Source: Indioceanicola sp046045995
GTDB lineage: Bacteria; Pseudomonadota; Alphaproteobacteria; Azospirillales; Azospirillaceae
DNA: 23,097 nucleotides
NCBI GenBank assembly: GCA_046045995.1
Contig: JBJOKR010000054.1
Location: 1-23,097 of the forward strand
Reading direction: 5' to 3'
In this document: positions 6,917-13,642 of the stretch, in pieces
Position numbering within the stretch: the stretch's first letter is position 1
Layout of the letters: the number at the start of each line of letters is the position of its first letter
The notes under the pieces: model-generated
Told to the model about the DNA's origin: nothing
The model's input: the letters and a program-made list of their open reading frames with translations, nothing else
Databases searched by the model: none
Translations under genes and position numbers: made by a program

Positions 6917-7698
6917 GGATGGTGCTGCGCCTGCTGGTCACCGTCTGCGGCCTGCTGCTGCTGTGGCAGGGGATCGTCTGGGCCACGGGCGTGCCCCATT
7001 TCATCCTGCCCGACCCCGTCCGCGTGGCGCAGCGCATCGTAAAGGATTGGGCGCTGCTGCTGCACCATGCCCGGTTCACGGTACTGGAGATCGTGCTTGG
7101 CCTGATCCTGGGCATCCTGATGGGGGGACTGGCCGCCCTTGCGTTGACGGCATCGGCGGCGGCACGACGCTGGCTGCTGCCGCTGCTGGTGATCAGCCAG
7201 GCCGTGCCGGTCTTCGCCCTGGCGCCGATCCTGGTGCTGTGGCTGGGGTACGGGATCGCCAGCAAGGTGGCGATGGCGACCCTGATCATCTTCTTCCCAG
7301 TCACCGCCGCCTTCCATGACGGCTTGCGCCGGACCGATCCCGGCTGGCTTGACCTTGCCCGCACCATGGGGGCCGGGCCCTGGACCCTGCTGCGCCATAT
7401 CCGCCTGCCCGCGGCCCTTCCCGCCTTTGCCAGCGGGGTGCGGGTGGCGACCGCCGTCGCCCCCATCGGGGCGGTGGTGGGCGAATGGGTGGGGGCGTCG
7501 GCCGGTCTGGGCTACCTGATGCTGCATTCGGCCGGGCGGGTGCAGATCGACCTGATGTTCGCGGCCCTGGTGGTGCTGGCGGGCATCGCCGTCAGCCTCT
7601 GGGCCCTTGTCGATACCCTGCTGCGCCGGGCCCTGCCCTGGTGCCCGGACAGCCTTGCCCGATCCGATTCCGATCCGAAGGATGGACCCCTGCCATGA
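6913..7698 (+). CDS. thiX: ABC transporter permease for thiamine pyrimidine precursor (ThiX-like), 261 aa
   Basis: An integral membrane subunit with about six helices, beginning MRMVLRLLVTVCGLLLLWQG. The cytoplasmic coupling loop is visible as DLARTMGAGPWTLLRHIRLP (147-166), the EAA-like motif of BPD-type importers that docks on the ATPase. FILPDPVRVAQRI near the start is typical of the SsuC/TauC/ThiX permease group. It overlaps both neighbours by four bases, upstream ATGA at 6913 and downstream ATGA at 7695. The substrate is inferred from the riboswitch and binding protein, not from the permease itself. Confidence 0.9.
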   Translation: MRMVLRLLVTVCGLLLLWQGIVWATGVPHFILPDPVRVAQRIVKDWALLLHHARFTVLEIVLGLILGILMGGLAALALTASAAARRWLLPLLVISQAVPVFALAPILVLWLGYGIASKVAMATLIIFFPVTAAFHDGLRRTDPGWLDLARTMGAGPWTLLRHIRLPAALPAFASGVRVATAVAPIGAVVGEWVGASAGLGYLMLHSAGRVQIDLMFAALVVLAGIAVSLWALVDTLLRRALPWCPDSLARSDSDPKDGPLP

Positions 7699-8639
7699 TG
7701 CGTTTCCTCGGTGCGGCCCTGACGGTCGCCCTGCTGCTGCTGCCCAGCCTTCCCGCCGCGGCGGCCGAAAAGCTGACCGTCCTTCTGGACTGGTTCGTCA
7801 ATCCCGATCACGGCCCCCTGTATGTGGCGCTGGAGAAGGGCTACTTCCGGGAGGCGGGGCTGGAGGTGGAACTGATCGCGCCCGCCGATCCCAACGATCC
7901 GCCCCGGCTGGTCGCCGCCGGAAAGGGGGACATCGCCATTTCCTACCAGCCGCAGCTGCATCTCCAGGCGGAAGCCGGCCTGCCGCTGGCCCGGTTCGGC
8001 ACGCTGGTGGCCACACCGCTGACCACCTTGATCGTGCGCGGTGACGGGCCGGTGCAGACCATCGCCGACTTGAAGGGCCGGAAGGTCGGATTCTCCGTCG
8101 GCGGGTTCGAGGATGCGATCCTTGGCACCATGCTGGCGACCCATGGCCTGTCGCTGACCGATGTGATCCTGGTCAATGTGAACTTCGCCCTGTCCCCCGC
8201 CCTGATGTCCGGGCAGGTGGATGCGACCATCGGCGGCTACCGGAATTTCGAGCTGAACCAGATGGCGATCGAGAAGATCCCCGCCCGCGCCTGGTACCCG
8301 GAGGAGGAGGGCGTGCCCGCCTATGACGAGTTGATCTTCGTCGCCGCGAAGGACCGCCTGTCCGATCCTCGCCTGGTCCGCTTCCTGGACGCGGTGGAGC
8401 GCGGGACCCTGTTCCTGGTGAACCATCCCGATGCCGCCTGGGAACTGTTCATCAAGGGCCGGCCGGACCTGGATACGGAGCTGAACCGCCGGGCCTGGAC
8501 CGATACCGTTCCCCGCTTCGCCCATTCCCCGGCTGCCCTGGATGCCCGCCGCTATGAACGATTCGCTACCTTCCTGAAGTACAAGGGGCTGATCACCATG
8601 GTACCGCCGCTTGAAAGCTACGCCGTCCAACTGCGCTGA
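7695..8639 (+). CDS. thiY: ABC substrate-binding protein, NMT1/THI5-like (ThiY-like), 314 aa
   Basis: A periplasmic protein that captures the substrate for the importer. Residues 1-24 are a signal peptide (MMRFLGAALTVALLLLPSLP, then AAAA). The mature N-terminus, KLTVLLDWFVNPDHGPLYVA, followed by LEKGYFREAGLEVELIAPAD, is the signature of the NMT1/THI5-like domain. It is followed by KGRKVGFSVGGFEDAILGTM and the hinge region with a conserved GGYRNFE. ThiY relatives bind formylaminopyrimidine or HMP, the pyrimidine half of thiamine. The ATG at 7695 overlaps the permease stop. This is the last gene of the operon; a hairpin-forming stretch follows 32 bases after the stop. Confidence 0.9.
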   Translation: MMRFLGAALTVALLLLPSLPAAAAEKLTVLLDWFVNPDHGPLYVALEKGYFREAGLEVELIAPADPNDPPRLVAAGKGDIAISYQPQLHLQAEAGLPLARFGTLVATPLTTLIVRGDGPVQTIADLKGRKVGFSVGGFEDAILGTMLATHGLSLTDVILVNVNFALSPALMSGQVDATIGGYRNFELNQMAIEKIPARAWYPEEEGVPAYDELIFVAAKDRLSDPRLVRFLDAVERGTLFLVNHPDAAWELFIKGRPDLDTELNRRAWTDTVPRFAHSPAALDARRYERFATFLKYKGLITMVPPLESYAVQLR

Positions 8640-8671
8640 AACAGGGGAGGCTGGGCCCGGGCAGACGGTGT

Positions 8672-8849
8672 GGCCGGGAGTTGTTTTCCCTACAAACTGT
8701 CCGGACTTGACAACCGGCCGGGCGGGCAGGATGGATTAACAGCCCTAATTCTTTTGGGGTGAAATCCAACCAAGACCCCGGCGTGCCGGATCGACCTGGA
8801 CGGTCGGCGGCCTTGTGCATGGCGGTCTCCGCGGAAGGGAGAGCGGTCC
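8672..8849 (+). promoter_or_regulatory. Structured leader upstream of the antiporter gene
   Basis: This 178-base part of a gene-free stretch holds several pairings. GGCCGG (8672-8677) can pair with CCGGCC (8714-8719), extended by TTGT/ACAA. The same CCGG (8674-8677) can instead pair with CCGG at 8701-8704, with AGTTGT and ACAAACT stacked inside. GGGGT/ACCCC (8756-8760, 8775-8779) encloses GAAATCCAACCAAG. CGACC/GGTCG (8792-8796, 8802-8806) forms a short hairpin. TCTCC/GGAGA (8826-8830, 8838-8842) covers the ribosome site. A perfect -35 hexamer TTGACA is at 8707-8712 with no convincing -10. I do not recognise a known riboswitch consensus. Confidence 0.4.
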
Positions 8850-10292
8850 TTGCGTGCATTTCCGGCTGCGGCACTGGCCGCAGGCCTTTCGATCCTGGCC
8901 GCCGGCCTTATAACCCTGGCGGCGGGTCCCGCCCTGGCAAGCGGCGGTGCCCCCCATATCCCGGGCGCGGAGTTGAGCCTGATCTGGGTTGTACCCTTCG
9001 CGGGCATCCTTCTGTCCATCGCCCTGATGCCGTTGCTGATCAACAGCTTCTGGCACCATCATTTCGGCAAGGTGGCGGTGTTCTGGGCTGTCGCCTTCGC
9101 CGTCCCCTTCGCCGTGGTGGAGGGGGTGGAGATGGCGAGCTTCGCCGTGCTGGAAACCCTGCTGCTGGATTTCGTGCCGTTCATCATCCTGATCTTCACC
9201 CTGTTCGTGGTGGCGGGCGGCATCTTCATCTCTGGCAACCTGATCGGTACGCCGAAGACCAATGCCGGCATCCTGGCATTCGGCACCCTGACGGCCAGCA
9301 TGGTGGGAACCACCGGCGCCAGCATGCTGCTGATCCGGCCGCTGCTGCGCGCCAACATCAGCCGCAAGCACAAGGTCCATGTCTTCGTCTTCTTCATCTT
9401 CCTGGTTTCCAATGTCGGCGGGGCGTTGACGCCGCTGGGCGATCCGCCGCTGTTCATGGGCTACCTGAAGGGTGTGGATTTCGGCTGGACCGTGCAGCAC
9501 ATGTTCCTGCCGATGGCGATCACCTCCGGCATCCTGCTGGCCGTCTTCGTCATCATGGACAGTCTCGCCTGGAAGAAGGAGGAGATGTCCAAGCACAAGC
9601 CGTCGCGCATTCCCCGCAATATCCGGGTGCAGGGTCTGTTCAACGTCATCCTGCTGGCGGGCGTGATCGTCACCGTCGTCGCCACGGGCAAGTGGGACGC
9701 AGGCACGGTCCATGTCTGGCACCTGGAATTCAAGGTTTCCGGCCTTGTCCGTGATCTGACCCTGGTGGCGATCGCGGCCCTGTCCCTGCGCTACACAAGG
9801 CCGGAGATCCGGGTGGAGAATGCCTTCGCCTGGGAACCGATCCAGGAGGTGGCGATCCTGTTCTTCGCCATCTTCCTGACCATGATCCCGGCCCTGGCCA
9901 TCCTGCGCGCGGGCACCGACGGGGCGCTGGCCGGGCTTGCCGCCTTCACCACCGGTCCGGACGGGCAGCCGGTGCCGGCGGCTTACTTCTGGCTGACCGG
10001 CCTGCTGTCCAGCTTCCTGGACAATGCGCCGACATACCTTGTCTTCTTCAACCTGGCGGGTGGTGATGCCCAGACCCTGATGGGGCCGCTGGAGACGGTG
10101 CTGGTCGCCATTTCCGCCGGGGCGGTATTCATGGGGGCCAACACCTATATCGGCAACGCCCCCAACTTCATGGTGAAGTCCATCTGTGAGGAGCAGAAGG
10201 TCCAGATGCCGAGCTTCTTCGGCTACATGGCTTGGTCGGTGTTGATCCTGGTGCCGATCTTCATCCTGCTGACCTTCATCTTTTTTGTCTGA
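8850..10292 (+). CDS. Sodium:proton antiporter-like permease of the ion transporter (NhaD/ArsB) superfamily, 480 aa
   Basis: A polytopic membrane protein with about 12 helices, preceded by a signal-like segment (residues 1-31, ending GPALAS). SNVGGALTPLGDPPLFMGYL (187-206) is the conserved half-helix hairpin motif. SSFLDNAPTYLVFF and GANTYIGNAPNFMVKS in the C-terminal half are its counterpart. This pattern belongs to the NhaD/ArsB/citrate-type IT superfamily, and close relatives are annotated as sodium:proton antiporters. The TTG at 8850 is chosen as start: AAGGGAG lies six bases ahead and the signal-like segment follows directly; no ATG gives both. Likely function: Na+ (or Li+) efflux in exchange for H+ at the inner membrane. 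Ion specificity is inferred. Confidence 0.85.
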   Translation: MRAFPAAALAAGLSILAAGLITLAAGPALASGGAPHIPGAELSLIWVVPFAGILLSIALMPLLINSFWHHHFGKVAVFWAVAFAVPFAVVEGVEMASFAVLETLLLDFVPFIILIFTLFVVAGGIFISGNLIGTPKTNAGILAFGTLTASMVGTTGASMLLIRPLLRANISRKHKVHVFVFFIFLVSNVGGALTPLGDPPLFMGYLKGVDFGWTVQHMFLPMAITSGILLAVFVIMDSLAWKKEEMSKHKPSRIPRNIRVQGLFNVILLAGVIVTVVATGKWDAGTVHVWHLEFKVSGLVRDLTLVAIAALSLRYTRPEIRVENAFAWEPIQEVAILFFAIFLTMIPALAILRAGTDGALAGLAAFTTGPDGQPVPAAYFWLTGLLSSFLDNAPTYLVFFNLAGGDAQTLMGPLETVLVAISAGAVFMGANTYIGNAPNFMVKSICEEQKVQMPSFFGYMAWSVLILVPIFILLTFIFFV

Positions 10293-10319
10293 AGGCCGCA
10301 GCGGTCAGCGGACCATGCA

Positions 10320-10349
10320 GGGGCGCCCTCCACCCGGGGGCGCCCCTTT
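10320..10349 (+). terminator. Terminator hairpin after the antiporter gene
   Basis: GGGGCGCCC (10320-10328) pairs perfectly with GGGCGCCCC (10338-10346), with a nine-base loop. Only TTT follows, so termination is plausible but the U tract is short. Confidence 0.55.
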
Positions 10350-10446
10350 GGATTCAGGCCGAAGCGATCTGCCCATCGTTCCGCTGGACGAGCGGGCGGG
10401 CGCGCCGCTAGGGTCACTGGCCGTAAGGATGCCGGGGATTCCAGCC

Positions 10447-11166
10447 ATGGACCTGACCGGGGAATACCCCATCGCCGAAGGGCGGGACGTTGTCTGGGCC
10501 GCCCTCAACGATCCAGACGTGCTGCGCACCTGCATCCCGGGGTGTGAGACGGTGGAGAAACTGTCCGACACCGCCTTCACCGCCCAGGTGCGGGTGAAGG
10601 TGGGGCCGGTCAGCGCCCGCTTCACCGGGCGCGTGGACCTGACGGACCTGGACCCGCCGGGCGGCTGCACCATCACGGGGGAGGGCCAGGGCGGTGCCGC
10701 CGGATTCGGCCGTGGCGCGGCCAGGGTGACGCTGGTTGAGACGGCGCCCGGCCAGACCCTGCTGACCTATACCGCCGACGCCCAGGTCGGGGGCAAGCTG
10801 GCCCAGTTGGGCTCCCGCCTGGTGGATGCGACGGCGCGCAAGATGGCGGATGATTTCTTCGCCGCCTTCCAGCAGCGGATCGGGGCGGGGGCGGCACCGC
10901 CGGACCTGGATACGGCTGTGGTAGCGGAGCCAGAGGCGGTGCCTACTCCCCCCGAATCCATACCCGACACCATCATGCCCGCCCCGTCGTCCCTACCCTC
11001 CCCCGTTCCGGCGGTGCCGGGGGCGGTGATGCCGGAGACGGCGGCGGCGGTGGAGCCCGCGACGCCCGCGACCGGCCAGGCTGGAAAGGCGGAAGGAGTC
11101 GGCCCGATGGTCTGGATCCCCCTGCTGGTCCTTGTCCTGGCCCTGGCCCTCTGGGCCGTCCTGTGA
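10447..11166 (+). CDS. coxG: CoxG-like protein (CO dehydrogenase subunit G family) with C-terminal membrane anchor, 239 aa
   Basis: Residues 1-150 are a SRPBCC-type CoxG domain: MDLTGEYPIAEGRDVVWAAL, DPDVLRTCIPGCETVEKL, VRVKVGPVSARFTGRVDL and AQVGGKLAQLGSRLVDATA. These are typical family signatures. Residues 155-215 are a Pro/Ala/Glu-rich linker. The end is a single transmembrane segment (MVWIPLLVLVLALALWAVL). In CO-oxidising bacteria CoxG helps anchor the dehydrogenase at the membrane, and the tail here fits that. The ATG at 10447 matches the family start; in-frame sequence upstream contains the antiporter terminator. It is the first gene of a six-gene run, 22 bases ahead of the iron-sulfur subunit. 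Confidence 0.88.
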   Translation: MDLTGEYPIAEGRDVVWAALNDPDVLRTCIPGCETVEKLSDTAFTAQVRVKVGPVSARFTGRVDLTDLDPPGGCTITGEGQGGAAGFGRGAARVTLVETAPGQTLLTYTADAQVGGKLAQLGSRLVDATARKMADDFFAAFQQRIGAGAAPPDLDTAVVAEPEAVPTPPESIPDTIMPAPSSLPSPVPAVPGAVMPETAAAVEPATPATGQAGKAEGVGPMVWIPLLVLVLALALWAVL

Positions 11167-11188
11167 TCCGATCCGGAGGTTGCGCATC

Positions 11189-11683
11189 ATGACGGCCCTC
11201 CTGCCCCTTGCCCTGACCATCAATGGCCGCCCGGTGGAAGCGGTGGTGGAGCCTATGACCCTGCTGGTGGAATTCCTGCGGGATCATCTGGGCCTGACCG
11301 GCACCCATGTGGGCTGCGATACCAGCCAGTGCGGCGCCTGTGTCGTGCATGTAGACGGGGCGGCGGTGAAAAGCTGCTCCCTTCTGGCGGTGCAGGCGGC
11401 GGGGGCGGATGTTCTGACCATCGAAGGTCTGGCCGCCCCGGACGGCACCCTGCACCCGATGCAGGCGGCCTTCCGCGATCACCACGGCCTGCAATGCGGC
11501 TTCTGCACCCCCGGCATGGTCATGGCCGCCATCGACCTGCTGAAGCACGATCCGAATCCGACGGAGGCATCGGTCCGCGCGGGGCTGGAGGGCAACCTGT
11601 GCCGCTGCACGGGCTATCAGGGGATCGTGCAGGCGGTGCTGGCCTGCGCCGCCGCCACCCCTATCGACACCCGTATCGGCTGA
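11189..11683 (+). CDS. coxS: [2Fe-2S] small subunit of a molybdenum hydroxylase (CoxS-like), 164 aa
   Basis: It carries two [2Fe-2S] clusters that pass electrons from the molybdenum centre to FAD. The plant-type ferredoxin cluster is in GCDTSQCGACVVHVDGAAV (Cys43, 48, 51 and 63). The second, all-helical cluster domain is CGFCTPGMV (Cys103, 106) and NLCRCTGYQGI (Cys138, 140). All eight cysteines are present and the length matches CoxS/XdhA-type subunits. GGAGG lies nine bases ahead of the ATG at 11189. Just 12 bases separate it from the FAD subunit. In the common S-L-M order the large catalytic subunit would stand between these two, and it is not here. Confidence 0.93.
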   Translation: MTALLPLALTINGRPVEAVVEPMTLLVEFLRDHLGLTGTHVGCDTSQCGACVVHVDGAAVKSCSLLAVQAAGADVLTIEGLAAPDGTLHPMQAAFRDHHGLQCGFCTPGMVMAAIDLLKHDPNPTEASVRAGLEGNLCRCTGYQGIVQAVLACAAATPIDTRIG

Positions 11684-11695
11684 GGGGGGCGCGGC

Positions 11696-12490
11696 ATGTA
11701 CGCCTTCGACTACCACCGTCCCGGCACCATCGCCGATGCCCTGGCCCTGCTGGCCGATGACCCCGATGCCCGGCCGATCGCGGGCGGGCAGACCCTGATC
11801 CCGACCTTGAAGCAGCGCCTGGCCATGCCGACCGCCCTTGTCGATCTGGCCGGTCTGCCCGGGCTGCGCACCATCGCGGCGGAGGGGGATGGCGTCACCA
11901 TCGGCGCCATGGCGACCCATGGGGCGGTCGCCGCCGATCCCATCGTCCGGTCCCTGATCCCGTCGCTGGCCGATCTGGCCGGGCAGATCGGGGACCAGCT
12001 GGTGCGCAACCGCGGCACCATGGGCGGGTCCATCGCCAACAACGATCCGGCAGCGGACTACCCGGCGGCCCTTCTGGCCCTGGACGCGGTGATCCGCACC
12101 GACCGGCGGGCGATCACGTCAGGGGATTTCTTCACCGGGATGTTCGAAACGGCCCTGACCCCGGGGGAGATCGTGACGGCGGTGCATGTGCCCCGGCCGA
12201 TCCGCGGCTGCTACCGCAAGATCCGCAATCCGGCCAGCCGCTATGCCCTGGCCGGTGCCTTCGTCGCGCAGACGGCCGCGGGGGTGCGGGTGGCGGTGAC
12301 CGGGGCCGCCCCCGCCGTCTTCCGCTGGGCGGCGGCGGAGGCGGCCTTGGCCCGCGACTGGTCCGCCGCCGCCATCCGCCCCCTGTCCCTGGACCCCGGC
12401 GGCCTGAACAGCGACATGCATGCCGCCGCCGATTACCGGGCGCATCTGGTCCGGGTGATGGTGGAACGGGCGGTAGACGCCGCTATATAG
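11696..12490 (+). CDS. coxM: FAD-binding medium subunit of a molybdenum hydroxylase (CoxM-like), 264 aa
   Basis: It binds FAD and passes electrons to the final acceptor. FAD-contact motifs are IAGGQTLIP (28-36) and TMGGSIANNDPAADYP (108-123), followed by the CO-dehydrogenase flavoprotein C-terminal domain (GCYRKIRNPASRYALAGAFV). The subunit is slightly short (about 264 against 270-290 residues) but both domains are complete. There is no signal peptide. Its neighbours are the iron-sulfur subunit upstream and the XdhC maturation genes 46 bases downstream. The class (CO, xanthine, aldehyde or other substrate) cannot be set without the large subunit, which holds the active-site loop. Confidence 0.9.
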   Translation: MYAFDYHRPGTIADALALLADDPDARPIAGGQTLIPTLKQRLAMPTALVDLAGLPGLRTIAAEGDGVTIGAMATHGAVAADPIVRSLIPSLADLAGQIGDQLVRNRGTMGGSIANNDPAADYPAALLALDAVIRTDRRAITSGDFFTGMFETALTPGEIVTAVHVPRPIRGCYRKIRNPASRYALAGAFVAQTAAGVRVAVTGAAPAVFRWAAAEAALARDWSAAAIRPLSLDPGGLNSDMHAAADYRAHLVRVMVERAVDAAI

Positions 12491-12536
12491 CGGCCCGGAC
12501 CCGCGTGAAAGACCAGTCCGTTGAAGAGGTGAGCCC

Positions 12537-12869
12537 ATGTCCCTGCTGTCCGCGGATTCGGCGGAGATCCTGGCCCAGGCGGAGCGCTGGCTGCAATCCG
12601 GGCACCGGGTCGCCCTGGCCAGTGTGGTCGCCACCTGGGGATCGTCCCCCCGCCCGGTCGGATCGATGATGGCGGTGAACGATGCGGGCGCCATGGCGGG
12701 CTCCGTCTCCGGCGGCTGCATCGAAGGCGCCGTGGTGCATGAGGCGCAGCAGGTGATGGCGGAGGGGGAGCCGCGGATGCTGGAATTCGGCATCACCAAT
12801 GAACGCGCCTGGGAGGTGGGGCTGGCCTGCGGCGGCAAGCTCCAGGTCTTCGTGGAGGTGGTGCAATGA
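12537..12869 (+). CDS. XdhC/CoxI family protein, N-terminal domain only, 110 aa
   Basis: It consists of the XdhC_CoxI domain: HRVALASVVATWGSSPRPVG (about 23-42), then SVSGGCIEGAVVHEA and GLACGGKLQVFVE. In full-length XdhC proteins this half is fused to a Rossmann domain; here the two are separate, overlapping genes. XdhC binds the molybdenum cofactor, helps insert the sulfurated form into the hydroxylase and partners with the cytidylyltransferase. The stop overlaps the next start by four bases (ATGA at 12866), so the two halves are probably made in equal amounts and act together. Confidence 0.88.
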   Translation: MSLLSADSAEILAQAERWLQSGHRVALASVVATWGSSPRPVGSMMAVNDAGAMAGSVSGGCIEGAVVHEAQQVMAEGEPRMLEFGITNERAWEVGLACGGKLQVFVEVVQ

Positions 12870-13639
12870 AGCGACGCACCTTCGATGCCCTGCGCCGGGC
12901 CCAGACCGCCCGGCTGCCGACAGCACTGGTGACCGACCTGGGCACCGGGTTCCAGACCGTGGTGACCACCGGCCCCGGCACCGATGCCGCCCCCGTCCTG
13001 ACGCAGGAGGGCGACTGCGCCCTGGAGGGGGAGTTCCTGCCCCAGGTGCGGGCGGCCATCACCGCCGACCGGTCGGGGATCGTGGAGTTTTATGAGGGGC
13101 GGTTCTTCATCAATGTGCTGAACCCGCCCCTTCGCCTGATCATCATCGGCGCTGTCCACATCGCCCAGGCGCTGGCGCCCCTGGCGTCGCTGGCGGGATA
13201 CGACGTGACGGTGGTGGATCCCCGCCGGGCCTTCGCCACCGATGACCGGTTCCCCGCCATCCGCCTGAACGGCGACTGGCCGGATGAGGCGCTGGCGGCC
13301 CTGGCGCCCGATGCCCGCACCGCGATAGTCACCCTGACCCATGATCCGAAGCTGGATGATCCCGCCCTGATCGCCGCCCTGTCCAGCCCGGCCTTCTTCA
13401 TCGGCGCCCTGGGCAGCCGCAAGACCCATGCCCAGCGGCTGGAGCGGTTGAAGACACTCGGTGTCGCTGCCGACAGGCTCCCCCGTATCGCCGGGCCCGT
13501 GGGGCTGGATATCGGGGCGGTGACCCCGGCGGAGATCGCCCTGTCCATCCTGGCGGAGATGACGGCCACCCTGCGCGGCAAGTCCACCCGCCCGGCTGCC
13601 GCCGCCGCCCCGTGCGCCACCCCTGGCGCGGGCGTCTAG
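12866..13639 (+). CDS. XdhC family protein, Rossmann-domain half, 257 aa
   Basis: The C-terminal partner of the preceding gene. Residues 1-85 contain an XdhC-like lead (QTARLPTALVTDLGTGFQTV). The Rossmann domain follows: LRLIIIGAVHIAQALAPLA (about 88-106), YDVTVVDPRRAFATDDRF, AFFIGALGSRKTHAQRLERL and GLDIGAVTPAEIALSILAEM, all typical of the XdhC_C family. It serves molybdenum cofactor maturation and insertion in the cytoplasm. The last 20 residues are Ala/Pro rich and probably disordered. Three bases separate it from the next gene. Confidence 0.88.
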   Translation: MKRRTFDALRRAQTARLPTALVTDLGTGFQTVVTTGPGTDAAPVLTQEGDCALEGEFLPQVRAAITADRSGIVEFYEGRFFINVLNPPLRLIIIGAVHIAQALAPLASLAGYDVTVVDPRRAFATDDRFPAIRLNGDWPDEALAALAPDARTAIVTLTHDPKLDDPALIAALSSPAFFIGALGSRKTHAQRLERLKTLGVAADRLPRIAGPVGLDIGAVTPAEIALSILAEMTATLRGKSTRPAAAAAPCATPGAGV

Positions 13640-13642
13640 GCC

